DNA of 11,319 nucleotides. It comes from UBA6054 sp964522095 (GTDB lineage Bacteria > Planctomycetota > Phycisphaerae > Phycisphaerales > UBA1924). This document shows, in pieces, positions 1 to 7,208 of the stretch; position 1 is the stretch's first letter; each line of letters opens with the position of its first letter. Location: the NCBI GenBank assembly GCA_964522095.1, contig CAZFSO010000074.1, positions 1 to 11,319 on the forward strand. Direction: 5' to 3'. The notes beneath the pieces are model-generated. The model saw nothing but the letters and a program-made list of their open reading frames with translations, was not told the DNA's origin and did no database searches. Position numbers and translations under genes: made by a program.

Positions 1-1460
1 GGGCGGAAGTCGGGGCCGGCGCCGGGCTTGCGGTACCAGCGCACCAGGTTGAACCGGGCCGGTTCGAGCCGGCTCTCGGCGCCGTACTCGGCCAGCATGC
101 GGTGCTGGACCACCTCGAACTGCAAGGGGCCGACCGCGGCCAGCAGGGGCGTCTGGGCCTGGCCCGTGCCGACCATCAGCACCTGGATCACGCCCTCCTG
201 GAGCAACTGCTCGAAGCCCAGGCGGAACTTCTTGGAGTTGCCCGGCTGGGGGTTGTGCAGGTAGGCGAAGACCTCGGGCGTGAAGCGGGGGATCTCGTCG
301 AACTCGATGGAGCGGTCCTCGGTCAGGGTGTCGCCGATGCGCAGGACGTCGTGGCCGACGATGCCCACCACGTCGCCCGCGGAGCCGTCCTCGACCGTCT
401 CGCGGGTCTGGCCGAACAACTTCTGGGCGTTGGACAGGCGGATCTTCTTGCCGGTGCGGGTGTGGACGACGGTCATCTCGCGCGTGAACGAGCCGGAGAC
501 GACCCGCACGAAGGCGATGCGGTCGCGGTGGCGGGGGTCCATGTTGGCCTGGATCTTGAAGACGAAGCCGCTGAAGGCCGGCTCCTCGGGGCGGACCATG
601 CGCGCCGGCGCGCCGTTGCCTCCCACCGACCGGCGCGGGCCGGGCGGGGCGGAGTGCTCAAGAAACCCGTCGAGCATCAACTGCACGCCGAAGTTGTTCA
701 TCGCGCTGCCGAAGTAGACCGGGGTCACCTCGCCGGCGAGCACGCGGGCCTCGTCGAACGACTCGCCCGCGCCCTCGAGCATCTCGATCTCGTCGCGGGC
801 CTGGGCGTACACCGACGCGTCGACGCGCTCGCGCACGCGGGGGTCGTCGATGCCCCGCACCTCGACCGGGGCGGCGTAGGCCCCGTGGGCGGTGCGCTCG
901 AACAGGTGGACCTGGCGCGTCAGGCGGTCGTACACCCCCCGGAAGTCCTCGCCGCTGCCCAAGGGCCAGTTCACCGGGAAGGCCCCGATGCCCAGGATCT
1001 TCTCGAGTTCGTCGAGCAGTTCGAGGGGGTCGCGCGTCGGCCGGTCGCACTTGTTCATGAAGGTGAAGATCGGCACGCCCCGCTGGCGGCAGACCTCGAA
1101 CAGTTTCCTCGTCTGCTCCTCGATGCCCTTGCCCGCGTCGATCACCATCACCGCCGCGTCGACCGCCGTCAGCACGCGGTAGGTGTCCTCCGAGAAGTCC
1201 TTGTGCCCCGGCGTGTCCAGCAGGTTGACCCGCACGCCCTGGTAGTTGAACTGCAGCACGGTGGACGAGATCGAGATCCCCCGCTGCTTCTCCAACTCCA
1301 TCCAGTCGCTGGTGGTGGCCCGCTGGTTCTTGCGGGCGGTGACCGAGCCGGCCAGGTCGAGCGCCCCGCCGTAGAGCAGCAGTTTCTCGGTCAGCGTGGT
1401 CTTGCCGGCGTCGGGGTGCGAGATGATGGCGAAGGTGCGCCGGGGCAGGGTGGTGACCAT
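1..1460 (-). CDS. prfC: Peptide chain release factor 3 (RF3), C-terminus cut by window edge
   Basis: RF3 is the cytoplasmic GTPase that removes RF1/RF2 from the ribosome after peptide release. The 486 visible residues give an almost complete match to the family: G1 SHPDAGKTT at residues 14-22, a GISIS switch region near 61-65, G3 DTPGH at 82-86, G4 NKCD at 136-139 (NKLD is more usual), then the RF3-typical stretches FSGFVFKIQANMDPRHRDR and VGPLQFEVVQHRM. E. coli RF3 is 529 residues, so roughly 40-50 C-terminal residues lie beyond the left edge. The ATG at 1460 begins MVTTLPRRTFAIISHPDAGK, the normal distance before the P-loop; no in-frame ATG, GTG or TTG occurs in the codons just upstream. 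It lies 128 bases downstream of the helicase on the same strand. The alternative, elongation factor G, is excluded by the RF3-specific SEDTYR and NMDPRHRDR motifs. Confidence 0.96.
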   Translation of the reverse strand, partial: MVTTLPRRTFAIISHPDAGKTTLTEKLLLYGGALDLAGSVTARKNQRATTSDWMELEKQRGISISSTVLQFNYQGVRVNLLDTPGHKDFSEDTYRVLTAVDAAVMVIDAGKGIEEQTRKLFEVCRQRGVPIFTFMNKCDRPTRDPLELLDELEKILGIGAFPVNWPLGSGEDFRGVYDRLTRQVHLFERTAHGAYAAPVEVRGIDDPRVRERVDASVYAQARDEIEMLEGAGESFDEARVLAGEVTPVYFGSAMNNFGVQLMLDGFLEHSAPPGPRRSVGGNGAPARMVRPEEPAFSGFVFKIQANMDPRHRDRIAFVRVVSGSFTREMTVVHTRTGKKIRLSNAQKLFGQTRETVEDGSAGDVVGIVGHDVLRIGDTLTEDRSIEFDEIPRFTPEVFAYLHNPQPGNSKKFRLGFEQLLQEGVIQVLMVGTGQAQTPLLAAVGPLQFEVVQHRMLAEYGAESRLEPARFNLVRWYRKPGAGPDFR

Positions 1461-1535
1461 CGGGGTCTCGAAATCGGGGCGGCTTTGAGAAGAACCGGCG
1501 ACGGCCGGCCCGCTCGGCTTCTTGAAGCGGTTACA

Positions 1536-1570
1536 TCGGGCTGCGCCCGATCCGGGGGCTGGCAGCCCCC
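1536..1570 (-). terminator. Two adjacent GC-rich hairpins between helicase and prfC
   Basis: Two perfect inverted repeats sit side by side. One is 1536-1550 (TCGGGC-TGC-GCCCGA, 6-bp stem). The other is 1554-1570 (GGGGGCT-GGC-AGCCCCC, 7-bp stem or longer). They lie just after the helicase stop (1589) and before the prfC start (1460). No T-run follows either one in the direction of transcription, so they are not textbook intrinsic terminators. They could weaken read-through, protect a 3' end, or be a dispersed extragenic palindrome. The stems are certain; the terminator role is an inference. Confidence 0.4.
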
Positions 1571-1588
1571 CGCTCCATGTTGACAGGC

Positions 1589-3358
1589 TTAACGCCCCCG
1601 GGTCTTGGCCTTGCCGCGGAGGAGTTTGGGGGGCAGTTTGCTGGGCACGATGCCGCCGGGGAACTTGGCGGCCTTGTCGGCCTCGCTCATCTCCTCGGCC
1701 TTGGGCGGGGCCTCGACCTCGAAGCGGTTCTTCTGCGCCCCGACCGGCACGCCCTTGACCTCGTAGACCGGGCGGCCGCCGGTGGGCTCGTCCTTCCAGT
1801 CCTCGGGGCGCGGGCGCGCCTCGAAGTCCGGGTAGTCCATCTTGGGGATCTCGGTGTTGACGAGCATCTCGATGTCGGTCAGCAAGGGGCCCTGCTTGGG
1901 CGTGACCAGGCTCCACGCGTGCCCGCCGCGCCCGGCCCGGGCCGTGCGCCCGATGCGGTGCACGTACAGGTCCGGGTCGTCGGGCAGGTCGTAGTTGACC
2001 ACGTGGGTGATGCCCTCGACGTCGATGCCCCGGCTGGCCAGGTCCGAGGCGACCAGCACCGCCAACTGGCCCGAGCGGAACTGGTTCATCACGCTGTTGC
2101 GCTTGCCCTGGGGCATGTCGCCGTGGATGGCGTGCGCCTCGATGTTCTTGCGCGACAGGTAGCGCACCACGTCGTCGACCGTGCGCTTCATGCGGCAGAA
2201 CACGATCGTCAGCGCCGGCGCCTCGTGCGTGAGCAGGTGGGCGAGCATCCGCTTCTTGTCCCACGGCTCGACCGTGACGTAGCCCTGCTTGACCAGGTCG
2301 ACCGTCAGCGAGCCCGACGACACCGCCAGTTTCACCGGGTCGCGCATGTACCGCCGGGCCAGCGCCTCGATCTCGTCCGTGAAGGTCGCCGAGACGAACA
2401 CCGTCTGGCGGTCCTCCGGGCACATCTTGAGGATGCGCCGGATGTCCTCGCGGAAGCCGATGTCGAACATCCGGTCGACCTCGTCGAGCACCGCGAACTT
2501 GACGTTGTGCAGCGCCAGGTAGCCGCGCTGGACCATGTCCTGGATGCGCCCCGGCGTGCCCACGATGATCTCGGGGCCGCGGGCCAGCCGGTCGGCCTGC
2601 ACGCGGATCGACTGCCCGCCGTAGATCGCCACCGCCGTCAGCCCCGTCTTGGACCCCAGGTCGTCGAAGTCCTGCTTGATCTGCACCGCCAGTTCGCGCG
2701 TCGGCGCCAGGATCAGCGCGCTGAACCGCTCGCCCTTCTGGACCATGTTCAGCAGCGGCAGCGCGAACGCGGCCGTCTTGCCCGTGCCGGTCTTGGCCTG
2801 CCCGAGGATGTCGCGCCCGGTCAGGGCCACCGGAACCAGTTCGGACTGGATCTTCGTGGGGTGCTCGAAGCCCAGACGCGTGATCGCGTCGAGGATCTCC
2901 TGCTTGAGGCCCAGGTCGGTGAAGGTCTGCGCGAGTTGGAAACTCTCCTCGGACCAGCCGGCGGCGGGCTTGGTGGTCATGCGCCGCGGCGCGGGGGTCG
3001 ACTCGGTCTCGGGGTCCGCGTCCGACGCGGGCTCGCCCGACCCGGACTTGCTCTTGCGCTTGCGCCGACGCTTCTTGCGGGGCGCGCCCTCATCGCCCGG
3101 CTCGGAGTCCTCACCGCTCGGCCGCTCCTCGTCCGCGTCCGAGCCGTTCGCGTCGGCGTCGGTCGAGGGGGCGGCGTGGGGCGCGTCCGGCGACTCGGCG
3201 CCGTCGGCCTCCGTGACGCCCTCGGCCTTCTTGCCGCGCCGACGACGCCGGCGTTTCTTCGCCGGGGCGTCGGGGTTCGCCTCGTTGTTGGTGTCCGATT
3301 CCGGGTGCTCGCCCGGGGCCGCGGCTCCCGGGGCGACCTGCTTGGGGTCGTCGATCAT
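1589..3358 (-). CDS. DEAD-box ATP-dependent RNA helicase (RhlE-like) with basic N-terminal extension
   Basis: A cytoplasmic RNA helicase, 589 residues, likely acting in ribosome assembly, RNA decay or cold adaptation. All core motifs are visible: Q-motif region 146-171, Walker A AKTGTGKT 188-195, PTRELA 219-224, TPGR 268-271, motif II DEVD 292-295 (a variant of DEAD), SAT 323-325, SRGID 442-446 and HRIGRTAR 467-474. The first ~130 residues are a low-complexity acidic/Pro-rich extension with two Arg/Lys tracts (34-44 and 94-104), probably disordered and RNA-binding. The C-terminal tail from ~500 is also charged. The ATG at 3358 (MIDDPKQ) was chosen because AGAGGAA precedes it by a few bases; the reading frame stays open farther upstream to 3550, but that stretch reads like non-coding spacer. 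The exact subfamily (RhlE, CsdA or another) cannot be fixed from motifs alone. Confidence 0.95.
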   Translation of the reverse strand: MIDDPKQVAPGAAAPGEHPESDTNNEANPDAPAKKRRRRRRGKKAEGVTEADGAESPDAPHAAPSTDADANGSDADEERPSGEDSEPGDEGAPRKKRRRKRKSKSGSGEPASDADPETESTPAPRRMTTKPAAGWSEESFQLAQTFTDLGLKQEILDAITRLGFEHPTKIQSELVPVALTGRDILGQAKTGTGKTAAFALPLLNMVQKGERFSALILAPTRELAVQIKQDFDDLGSKTGLTAVAIYGGQSIRVQADRLARGPEIIVGTPGRIQDMVQRGYLALHNVKFAVLDEVDRMFDIGFREDIRRILKMCPEDRQTVFVSATFTDEIEALARRYMRDPVKLAVSSGSLTVDLVKQGYVTVEPWDKKRMLAHLLTHEAPALTIVFCRMKRTVDDVVRYLSRKNIEAHAIHGDMPQGKRNSVMNQFRSGQLAVLVASDLASRGIDVEGITHVVNYDLPDDPDLYVHRIGRTARAGRGGHAWSLVTPKQGPLLTDIEMLVNTEIPKMDYPDFEARPRPEDWKDEPTGGRPVYEVKGVPVGAQKNRFEVEAPPKAEEMSEADKAAKFPGGIVPSKLPPKLLRGKAKTRGR

Positions 3359-3662
3359 GTGTTCCTCTGTACCGCCGAACCGGGGACCAACGGCCCCCTC
3401 GGCTCCGACTAACGCCCGCACGGCCCCGGCAAAGGACCAAGGAACGGACCAAACAATCATAGCCGGCCCGCGGCCCTCCCCTTCCCCCAACGCCCGCGAT
3501 GAGCCCTCGAATCGTGGTTTTCGCCAAGGCCCCATCCCCCGACCCCCCACCCCCCAACCGCCTCAAACCGCCCGGTCGCCCTCCCCCTTCCAATCCCCAT
3601 CCCCGCCCCCGTCTAGGGTTGCCCCAGCCCTCCCGCCGCCCCGAACCGCACGCAGGCGCCCG
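3359..3662. other. Divergent intergenic spacer with C-rich (G4-capable) tracts
   Basis: This spacer separates the leftward helicase from the rightward methyltransferase. The plus strand has two groups of four C-runs: 3530-3555 (runs of 4, 5, 6 and 6 with 1-2 base loops) and 3583-3610 (runs of 5, 4, 4 and 5 with loops of 7, 2 and 1). The minus strand therefore fits the G-quadruplex pattern twice. Three copies of GGACCAA occur at 3384-3390, 3434-3440 and 3446-3452. Reading frames that cross it are rich in Pro, Arg and Ser and look non-coding. It presumably carries promoters for both flanking genes, but no convincing -35/-10 pair is visible. Confidence 0.6.
3456..3461 (-). promoter_or_regulatory. 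Possible -10 box for the helicase
   Basis: On the minus strand these bases read TATGAT, 5/6 to the sigma-70 -10 consensus, in one of the few AT-richer spots of a very GC-rich spacer and about 100 bases before the helicase start codon. The hexamer 17 bases upstream reads GAAGGG and does not resemble a -35 box. Weak candidate. Confidence 0.25.
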
Positions 3663-4418
3663 ATGAAAGAGTACAACCAGCGCTTCTTCCAGGACCGCGA
3701 CGACCGCACCCGCCACGCCGCCCGGCGCGTGCTCGGCCTGGTCCTCGACGCCCTGCCGCCCGTCCGCTCGGCCGTCGACGTCGGCTGCGGCGTGGGCACC
3801 TGGCTGAGCGTCCTGACCGAGCGCGGCGTCGAGGACGTCGTCGGCGCCGAGGGCGACTGGCTCGACGCCTCACTCCTCCAGATCGACCCCGACCGCTTCG
3901 TCCGCATCGACCTGCGACGCCCCATCCCCATCGACCGGACGTTCGACCTGGCCATCAGCCTCGAGGTCGCCGAGCACGTCACCCCGGAACAGGGCGACGC
4001 GCTCGTCGCCAAACTCACCGGGATGGCCGACTTCGTCCTCTTCTCGGCCGCCATCCCCGGCCAGGGCGGCAAGCACCACGTCAACGAGCAGTGGCAGTCC
4101 TACTGGGCTGAGCGCTTCGCCAAGGCGGGGTTCGTCGCCCTGGACCTCGTCCGCCCGGCCATCTGGCACGAGCCCGACATCGCCGTGTGGTACCGCCAGA
4201 ACACCCTGCTCTACGCCCGCGCGGCCCGCCTGAACGACCTCCGCCTGCCCCCCGGCGTGCGCCCCGTGGATCCCGCGTCGGTTTCCGTGGTCCACCCCGA
4301 GTTGTACACCCGCCGCCTGCTGCGGGCCCACTCGCTCGGCGGCGGCCTCAAGTCCGCCCTGCGCGCGATGACCGGCACCGACAAACGCCGCCGCACCCTG
4401 CAAGCCGCGGAACGCTGA
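3663..4418 (+). CDS. SAM-dependent class I methyltransferase
   Basis: 251 residues. The Rossmann-fold motif I VDVGCGVGTW (38-47) binds S-adenosylmethionine; an acidic residue after the second strand (around E63, in VVGAEGDWLD) would hold the ribose hydroxyls; SLEVAEHV (99-106) is the post-motif typical of the Methyltransf_23/11 group. The middle segment around 127-148 (FSAAIPGQGG, NEQWQSYW) and the WYRQN at 176-180 resemble small-molecule or sugar methyltransferases found beside glycan and FkbM-type genes. Substrate cannot be read from sequence, and no glycan genes are visible here. ATG 3663 was chosen because the protein from this point begins as a normal methyltransferase N-terminus; the open frame upstream is Pro-rich spacer. 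The Shine-Dalgarno sequence is poor (CAGG only). It is divergent from the helicase. Confidence 0.88.
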   Translation: MKEYNQRFFQDRDDRTRHAARRVLGLVLDALPPVRSAVDVGCGVGTWLSVLTERGVEDVVGAEGDWLDASLLQIDPDRFVRIDLRRPIPIDRTFDLAISLEVAEHVTPEQGDALVAKLTGMADFVLFSAAIPGQGGKHHVNEQWQSYWAERFAKAGFVALDLVRPAIWHEPDIAVWYRQNTLLYARAARLNDLRLPPGVRPVDPASVSVVHPELYTRRLLRAHSLGGGLKSALRAMTGTDKRRRTLQAAER

Positions 4419-4487
4419 GCCGAACCCTCCCCGATTCCAATGAGGAGGGCCTTCGCATCCGCACGCGTCTGTCCCGGTTCAACCGCC

Positions 4488-5387
4488 ATGCCGCGTCGGG
4501 TCACGCTTGCGGTCTGGGTTGTTGCCGGCGCGGTCGCCGTGCTGGCGGTCGTGCTGCCGCGCATCACGCCGCGGCGTGACTTCTCCGCCCTCACGCCCGA
4601 CCAGCGGGTGGTACTCGAAGACGCCAGGGCGGCGTACGCGCGGTTCCCGGTGTTGCCGCTGACGGAAGCGACCGCCGCCGACGACCTGCTCGCGGTGCTG
4701 GACGCCGCGCCCGAGCGCCCGATGCCGCCCGCCACGGCGCAGATTCCGGCGGGCCTCACCCCCGAAGAGGCCCGACGCCACCGCGCACGCCTCAACCGGC
4801 TGATGGCCGAGTTCCTCCTTCACGCCGTCGTCCGCGACGACCCCCACGCCTACGCCGCCTGGCGCATCGCCCGGGGCGACCGGCTGATGACGGTGGATGA
4901 ACTCCACCGCCACCACCACATCACCGACCACTGGCTGGAGTTCACCGGCAAGCCGATGCCCGAGGGCGCGACGAACGTCGACTGCTTCAACCTGGTGGCC
5001 CGTCACGTGCCGGCGACGCGCCCGCCGGAGCGCCGCGTGGTGGGCGTGCTCAACCACCCCGACGCCGCGTACACCGTGCTGGCCTTCACGAACCCGCACG
5101 TGCCGACCGACATGCCCCACCCGGATCCCCTGGGCGACCTCTGGTCCGGCGCGCAGACCGGCACGCTGGTGAGTTTCTTCACCGCCGCCACGACGCGCCA
5201 GGACCTGTTCCAGCGTGCGCGTCCGGTGCTGCGGGCACGCACCGGCGTGATCCTCGTCGACGCCGGCGGCGTGCGCCACCCCATGACGCTCTCCCTCTTC
5301 TTCGACGACACGGCGGGACGGTGGATCATCGACCACCTCAACTTCGGCAACCTCGACCGCGACCATGAACTCCGGATGCTGTACTGA
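4488..5387 (+). CDS. Membrane-anchored protein of unknown function
   Basis: 299 residues, no family recognised. The N-terminus MPRRVTLAVWVVAGAVAV opens one hydrophobic segment (about residues 5-24), followed by Arg-rich PRITPRR, so it is probably a signal anchor with the bulk outside the cytoplasm. A His-rich patch HRHHH lies at 140-144, close to HITDHW. The end (GRWIIDHLNFGNLD) is globular in character. An in-frame ATG at 4440 would add 16 residues; I prefer 4488 because the added codons (AGG AGG and others) have lower GC at third positions than the rest of the gene and because the anchor then starts in the usual place. GAGGAGG at 4443-4449 is too far from 4488 to serve it, so the start stays uncertain. 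The stop is separated by 3 bases from the next ATG, implying co-translation with the prepilin-like gene. Confidence 0.75.
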   Translation: MPRRVTLAVWVVAGAVAVLAVVLPRITPRRDFSALTPDQRVVLEDARAAYARFPVLPLTEATAADDLLAVLDAAPERPMPPATAQIPAGLTPEEARRHRARLNRLMAEFLLHAVVRDDPHAYAAWRIARGDRLMTVDELHRHHHITDHWLEFTGKPMPEGATNVDCFNLVARHVPATRPPERRVVGVLNHPDAAYTVLAFTNPHVPTDMPHPDPLGDLWSGAQTGTLVSFFTAATTRQDLFQRARPVLRARTGVILVDAGGVRHPMTLSLFFDDTAGRWIIDHLNFGNLDRDHELRMLY

Positions 5388-5390
5388 GCC

Positions 5391-6131
5391 ATGCCCAACG
5401 CCCCGCCCCGCCCCCGCGCCTTCACCGTGCTTGAGATCATCGCGGCCGTCGCGGTGGTCGGCGTGCTCGTCGCGATCCTCCTGCCCGCCCTTGCCGGCGC
5501 TCGGCGCTCGGCCCGGTTCGCAGGCTCGATGGCCGACACCCGCACCGTGCTGCAGTCGCTGGCGATCTACGCGCACGACCACCAGGACACGCACCCGTAC
5601 CTGCTCGCGTCCGAGTTGGCGCACGTCCCGTACCCGCCCGAAGCGATGGGGCCGCGGGGCGGTGCGCCGCCGCGGGCGCAACACCGCTACTGGATGATGA
5701 CCCTGACGCGCCACAGCCCGGACCTGCTCAACCTGATCTACCCCGACCGCGCCCACTTCCGGTGGCAACTCGAACGCGATGAGGAGGCTGGCGTCGTCTC
5801 CGGCTGCTTCCAGCCCAGCGCGACCCTGTTCGCCGCCCCCGAGTACTTCTCCGAGACCGTCCCGCCCCGCTGGGACCACCTGCGCCCCACGCGCTCGCGC
5901 GAGGTCGCCTTCCCCAGCGCCAAGATGCTGGTGTACGACTGGTCGTCCGTCTGGCTCAACAGCGAGCGGGACATGGAGGCCTATGCCCGCACCCGCCAGA
6001 CCTTCGGCTTCGCCGACGGGTCGGCCATCGTCAGCCTCGACCTGACCGGCCCGTACGTCGACCGCAGCACCGTCGCGATCGGCGGCCCCGGCTTCACCAC
6101 CACCAACGGCCTCGCCGGCCGCGACAGGTGA
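5391..6131 (+). CDS. Prepilin-like protein with type IV pilin/type II secretion N-terminal signal
   Basis: 246 residues. The N-terminus has a class III signal: a short basic leader, then A10 / F11-T-V-L-E15, with Glu at +5, followed by a hydrophobic helix through LLPAL (about 11-34). Prepilin peptidase would cut between A10 and F11; Gly is usual at -1, so Ala is a mild departure. The large domain ends with TFGFADGSAIVSLD, resembling the H-x9-DG/DUF1559-type pseudopilin-like proteins that are greatly expanded in planctomycetes. These are thought to sit on the inner membrane or in secretion pseudopili; individual functions are mostly unknown. It starts 3 bases after the stop of the membrane-anchored gene, so the two probably form an operon and may act together at the cell envelope. 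Confidence 0.85.
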   Translation: MPNAPPRPRAFTVLEIIAAVAVVGVLVAILLPALAGARRSARFAGSMADTRTVLQSLAIYAHDHQDTHPYLLASELAHVPYPPEAMGPRGGAPPRAQHRYWMMTLTRHSPDLLNLIYPDRAHFRWQLERDEEAGVVSGCFQPSATLFAAPEYFSETVPPRWDHLRPTRSREVAFPSAKMLVYDWSSVWLNSERDMEAYARTRQTFGFADGSAIVSLDLTGPYVDRSTVAIGGPGFTTTNGLAGRDR

Positions 6132-6242
6132 CTGGTGAGGCGCTGGGCACTACGCACCAGGAGTTTGGCAATGGGCAATGGGCATCAGGAGCAGGCATGA
6201 GGCCGTCGGCATCAGCCACGGGTTGAAAGCACGGCACGGTGC
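6132..6242. repeat. Intergenic stretch with 7-base tandem repeat, next to gap 1
   Basis: Three units of a 7-base repeat are present: GGCAATG at 6167-6173 and 6174-6180, then the variant GGCATCA at 6181-6187. GGCATCA returns at 6208-6214. A loose inverted repeat CTGGTG/CACCAG (6132-6137 with 6155-6160, 17-base loop) follows the prepilin-like stop and could be a weak terminator. No coding signal is convincing. The sequence stops at the assembly gap, which fits an interspersed repeat that the assembler could not cross. Confidence 0.5.
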
Positions 6243-6342
6243 NNNNNNNNNNNNNNNNNNNNNNNNNNNNNNNNNNNNNNNNNNNNNNNNNNNNNNNNNN
6301 NNNNNNNNNNNNNNNNNNNNNNNNNNNNNNNNNNNNNNNNNN
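6243..6342. other. Assembly gap 1 (100 N)
   Basis: Exactly 100 undetermined bases, the usual placeholder for a scaffold join of unknown length. The start of the following peptidase gene must lie inside it. Reading frames that cross it are not meaningful. Confidence 0.98.
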
Positions 6343-7157
6343 ACCGCTGCCGCACCGACGCCCCCCACCGCGCCCAGGCCGGACGCCCCGGCGACATCGC
6401 CACGTGGGACCTGCCCGCGCCGCGGATCGAGCCCGACGAGTTCGGCGGCATCCTCCACACCCACGCCTGCGACGACCTGGCGGCGGTCGCCGGCGCTTTG
6501 GCCGCGCTCGACGAGGCCCGCCTGCGGGTCGAGGCCGGCGCCGAGCCGACCGACCTGCGCATCCTCTTCACCCGGGCCGAGGAGATCGGCTTCATCGGCG
6601 CCATCGGCGCCTCGCGCGACGGCTTCATGCCCCGCAACAGCCGCATCATCGCCCTGGAGAACTCCAGAGCCTTCGCCGACGCGCCCATCCACGCCGGGCC
6701 GATCGTCCGCGTCGGCGACCGCGTCTCGGTCTTCTCGCCCGAACTGACCGCCGCCGTCGCGAAGGTCGCCGAGACCATCGCCGGCGGCCCGTCCACCCCC
6801 ACCGCCGCCCAGAAGCACAGCCAGATGCCCAAATGGAAATGGCAACGCAAACTCATGGCCGGCGGCGCGTGCGAGGCCTCGGTCTTCTGCGCCTACGGCT
6901 ACGCCGCCACCTGCGTCTGCCTGCCCCTGGGCAACTACCACAACATGGCCAACCTCGCCGAGGTCCAGGCCGGCACCCACACCGGCCAGCCCCGCGTCGG
7001 CAGCGAACACATCGGCCTGGACGACTTCCACAACATGGTCGACCTGCTCCTCGGCTGCGCCACCGAACTGCCCGCCACCGCCGGCTTCAGCGAACGCCTC
7101 GAAAAACTCTGGACCGGCCGCCGCTTCGTCCTCGACGCCGCGAGCGCCAGGGCTTGA
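6343..7157 (+). CDS. M42/M20-like metal-dependent aminopeptidase, N-terminus lost in gap
   Basis: 270 residues are visible in frame from 6345; the 5' end is in the gap. The layout fits the co-catalytic two-zinc aminopeptidase clan: ACDDLAAVAG with bridging D43/D44, the catalytic and ligand pair E79-E80 in TRAEEIGFIGA, ENSRAF around 105-110, and a late His ligand in CLPLGNYHNM (H199). The spacing and the YGYAATCVCLPLGNYHNM ending are closest to M42 glutamyl aminopeptidase/cellulase M-like proteins (usually about 340-360 residues), so perhaps 80-100 residues are missing. It would trim N-terminal residues from peptides in the cytoplasm. Whether it is strictly M42 or a planctomycete M28/M20 relative cannot be settled from the fragment. 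A zinc-ribbon membrane gene follows after 51 bases on the same strand. Confidence 0.85.
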
Positions 7158-7208
7158 TCCGGGGCGAAACAAGGACACCGACGCCCGCGTGAACCGGGAG
7201 GCCTGACC

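Noticed and set aside
102..3412. Long plus-strand open frames (102-1583 and 1577-3412) opposite prfC and the helicase
   Set aside because: They are antisense shadows of high-GC genes: their translations are rich in Arg, His, Val and Leu with no domain motifs, while the minus strand encodes complete RF3 and DEAD-box motif sets.
3359..3550. Helicase start at 3550 (64 extra residues)
   Set aside because: The added stretch has spacer-like composition, and the ATG at 3358 carries its own Shine-Dalgarno AGAGGAA.
2649..3662. Upstream extension of the methyltransferase frame to 2649
   Set aside because: It runs antisense through the helicase and through a Pro-rich spacer; no methyltransferase has such an N-terminus, and ATG 3663 gives a normal one.
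4440..4487. Start at 4440 for the membrane-anchored gene
   Set aside because: Possible, but the 16 added codons have weaker GC third-position bias and would put a polar stretch before the anchor; kept only as the alternative.
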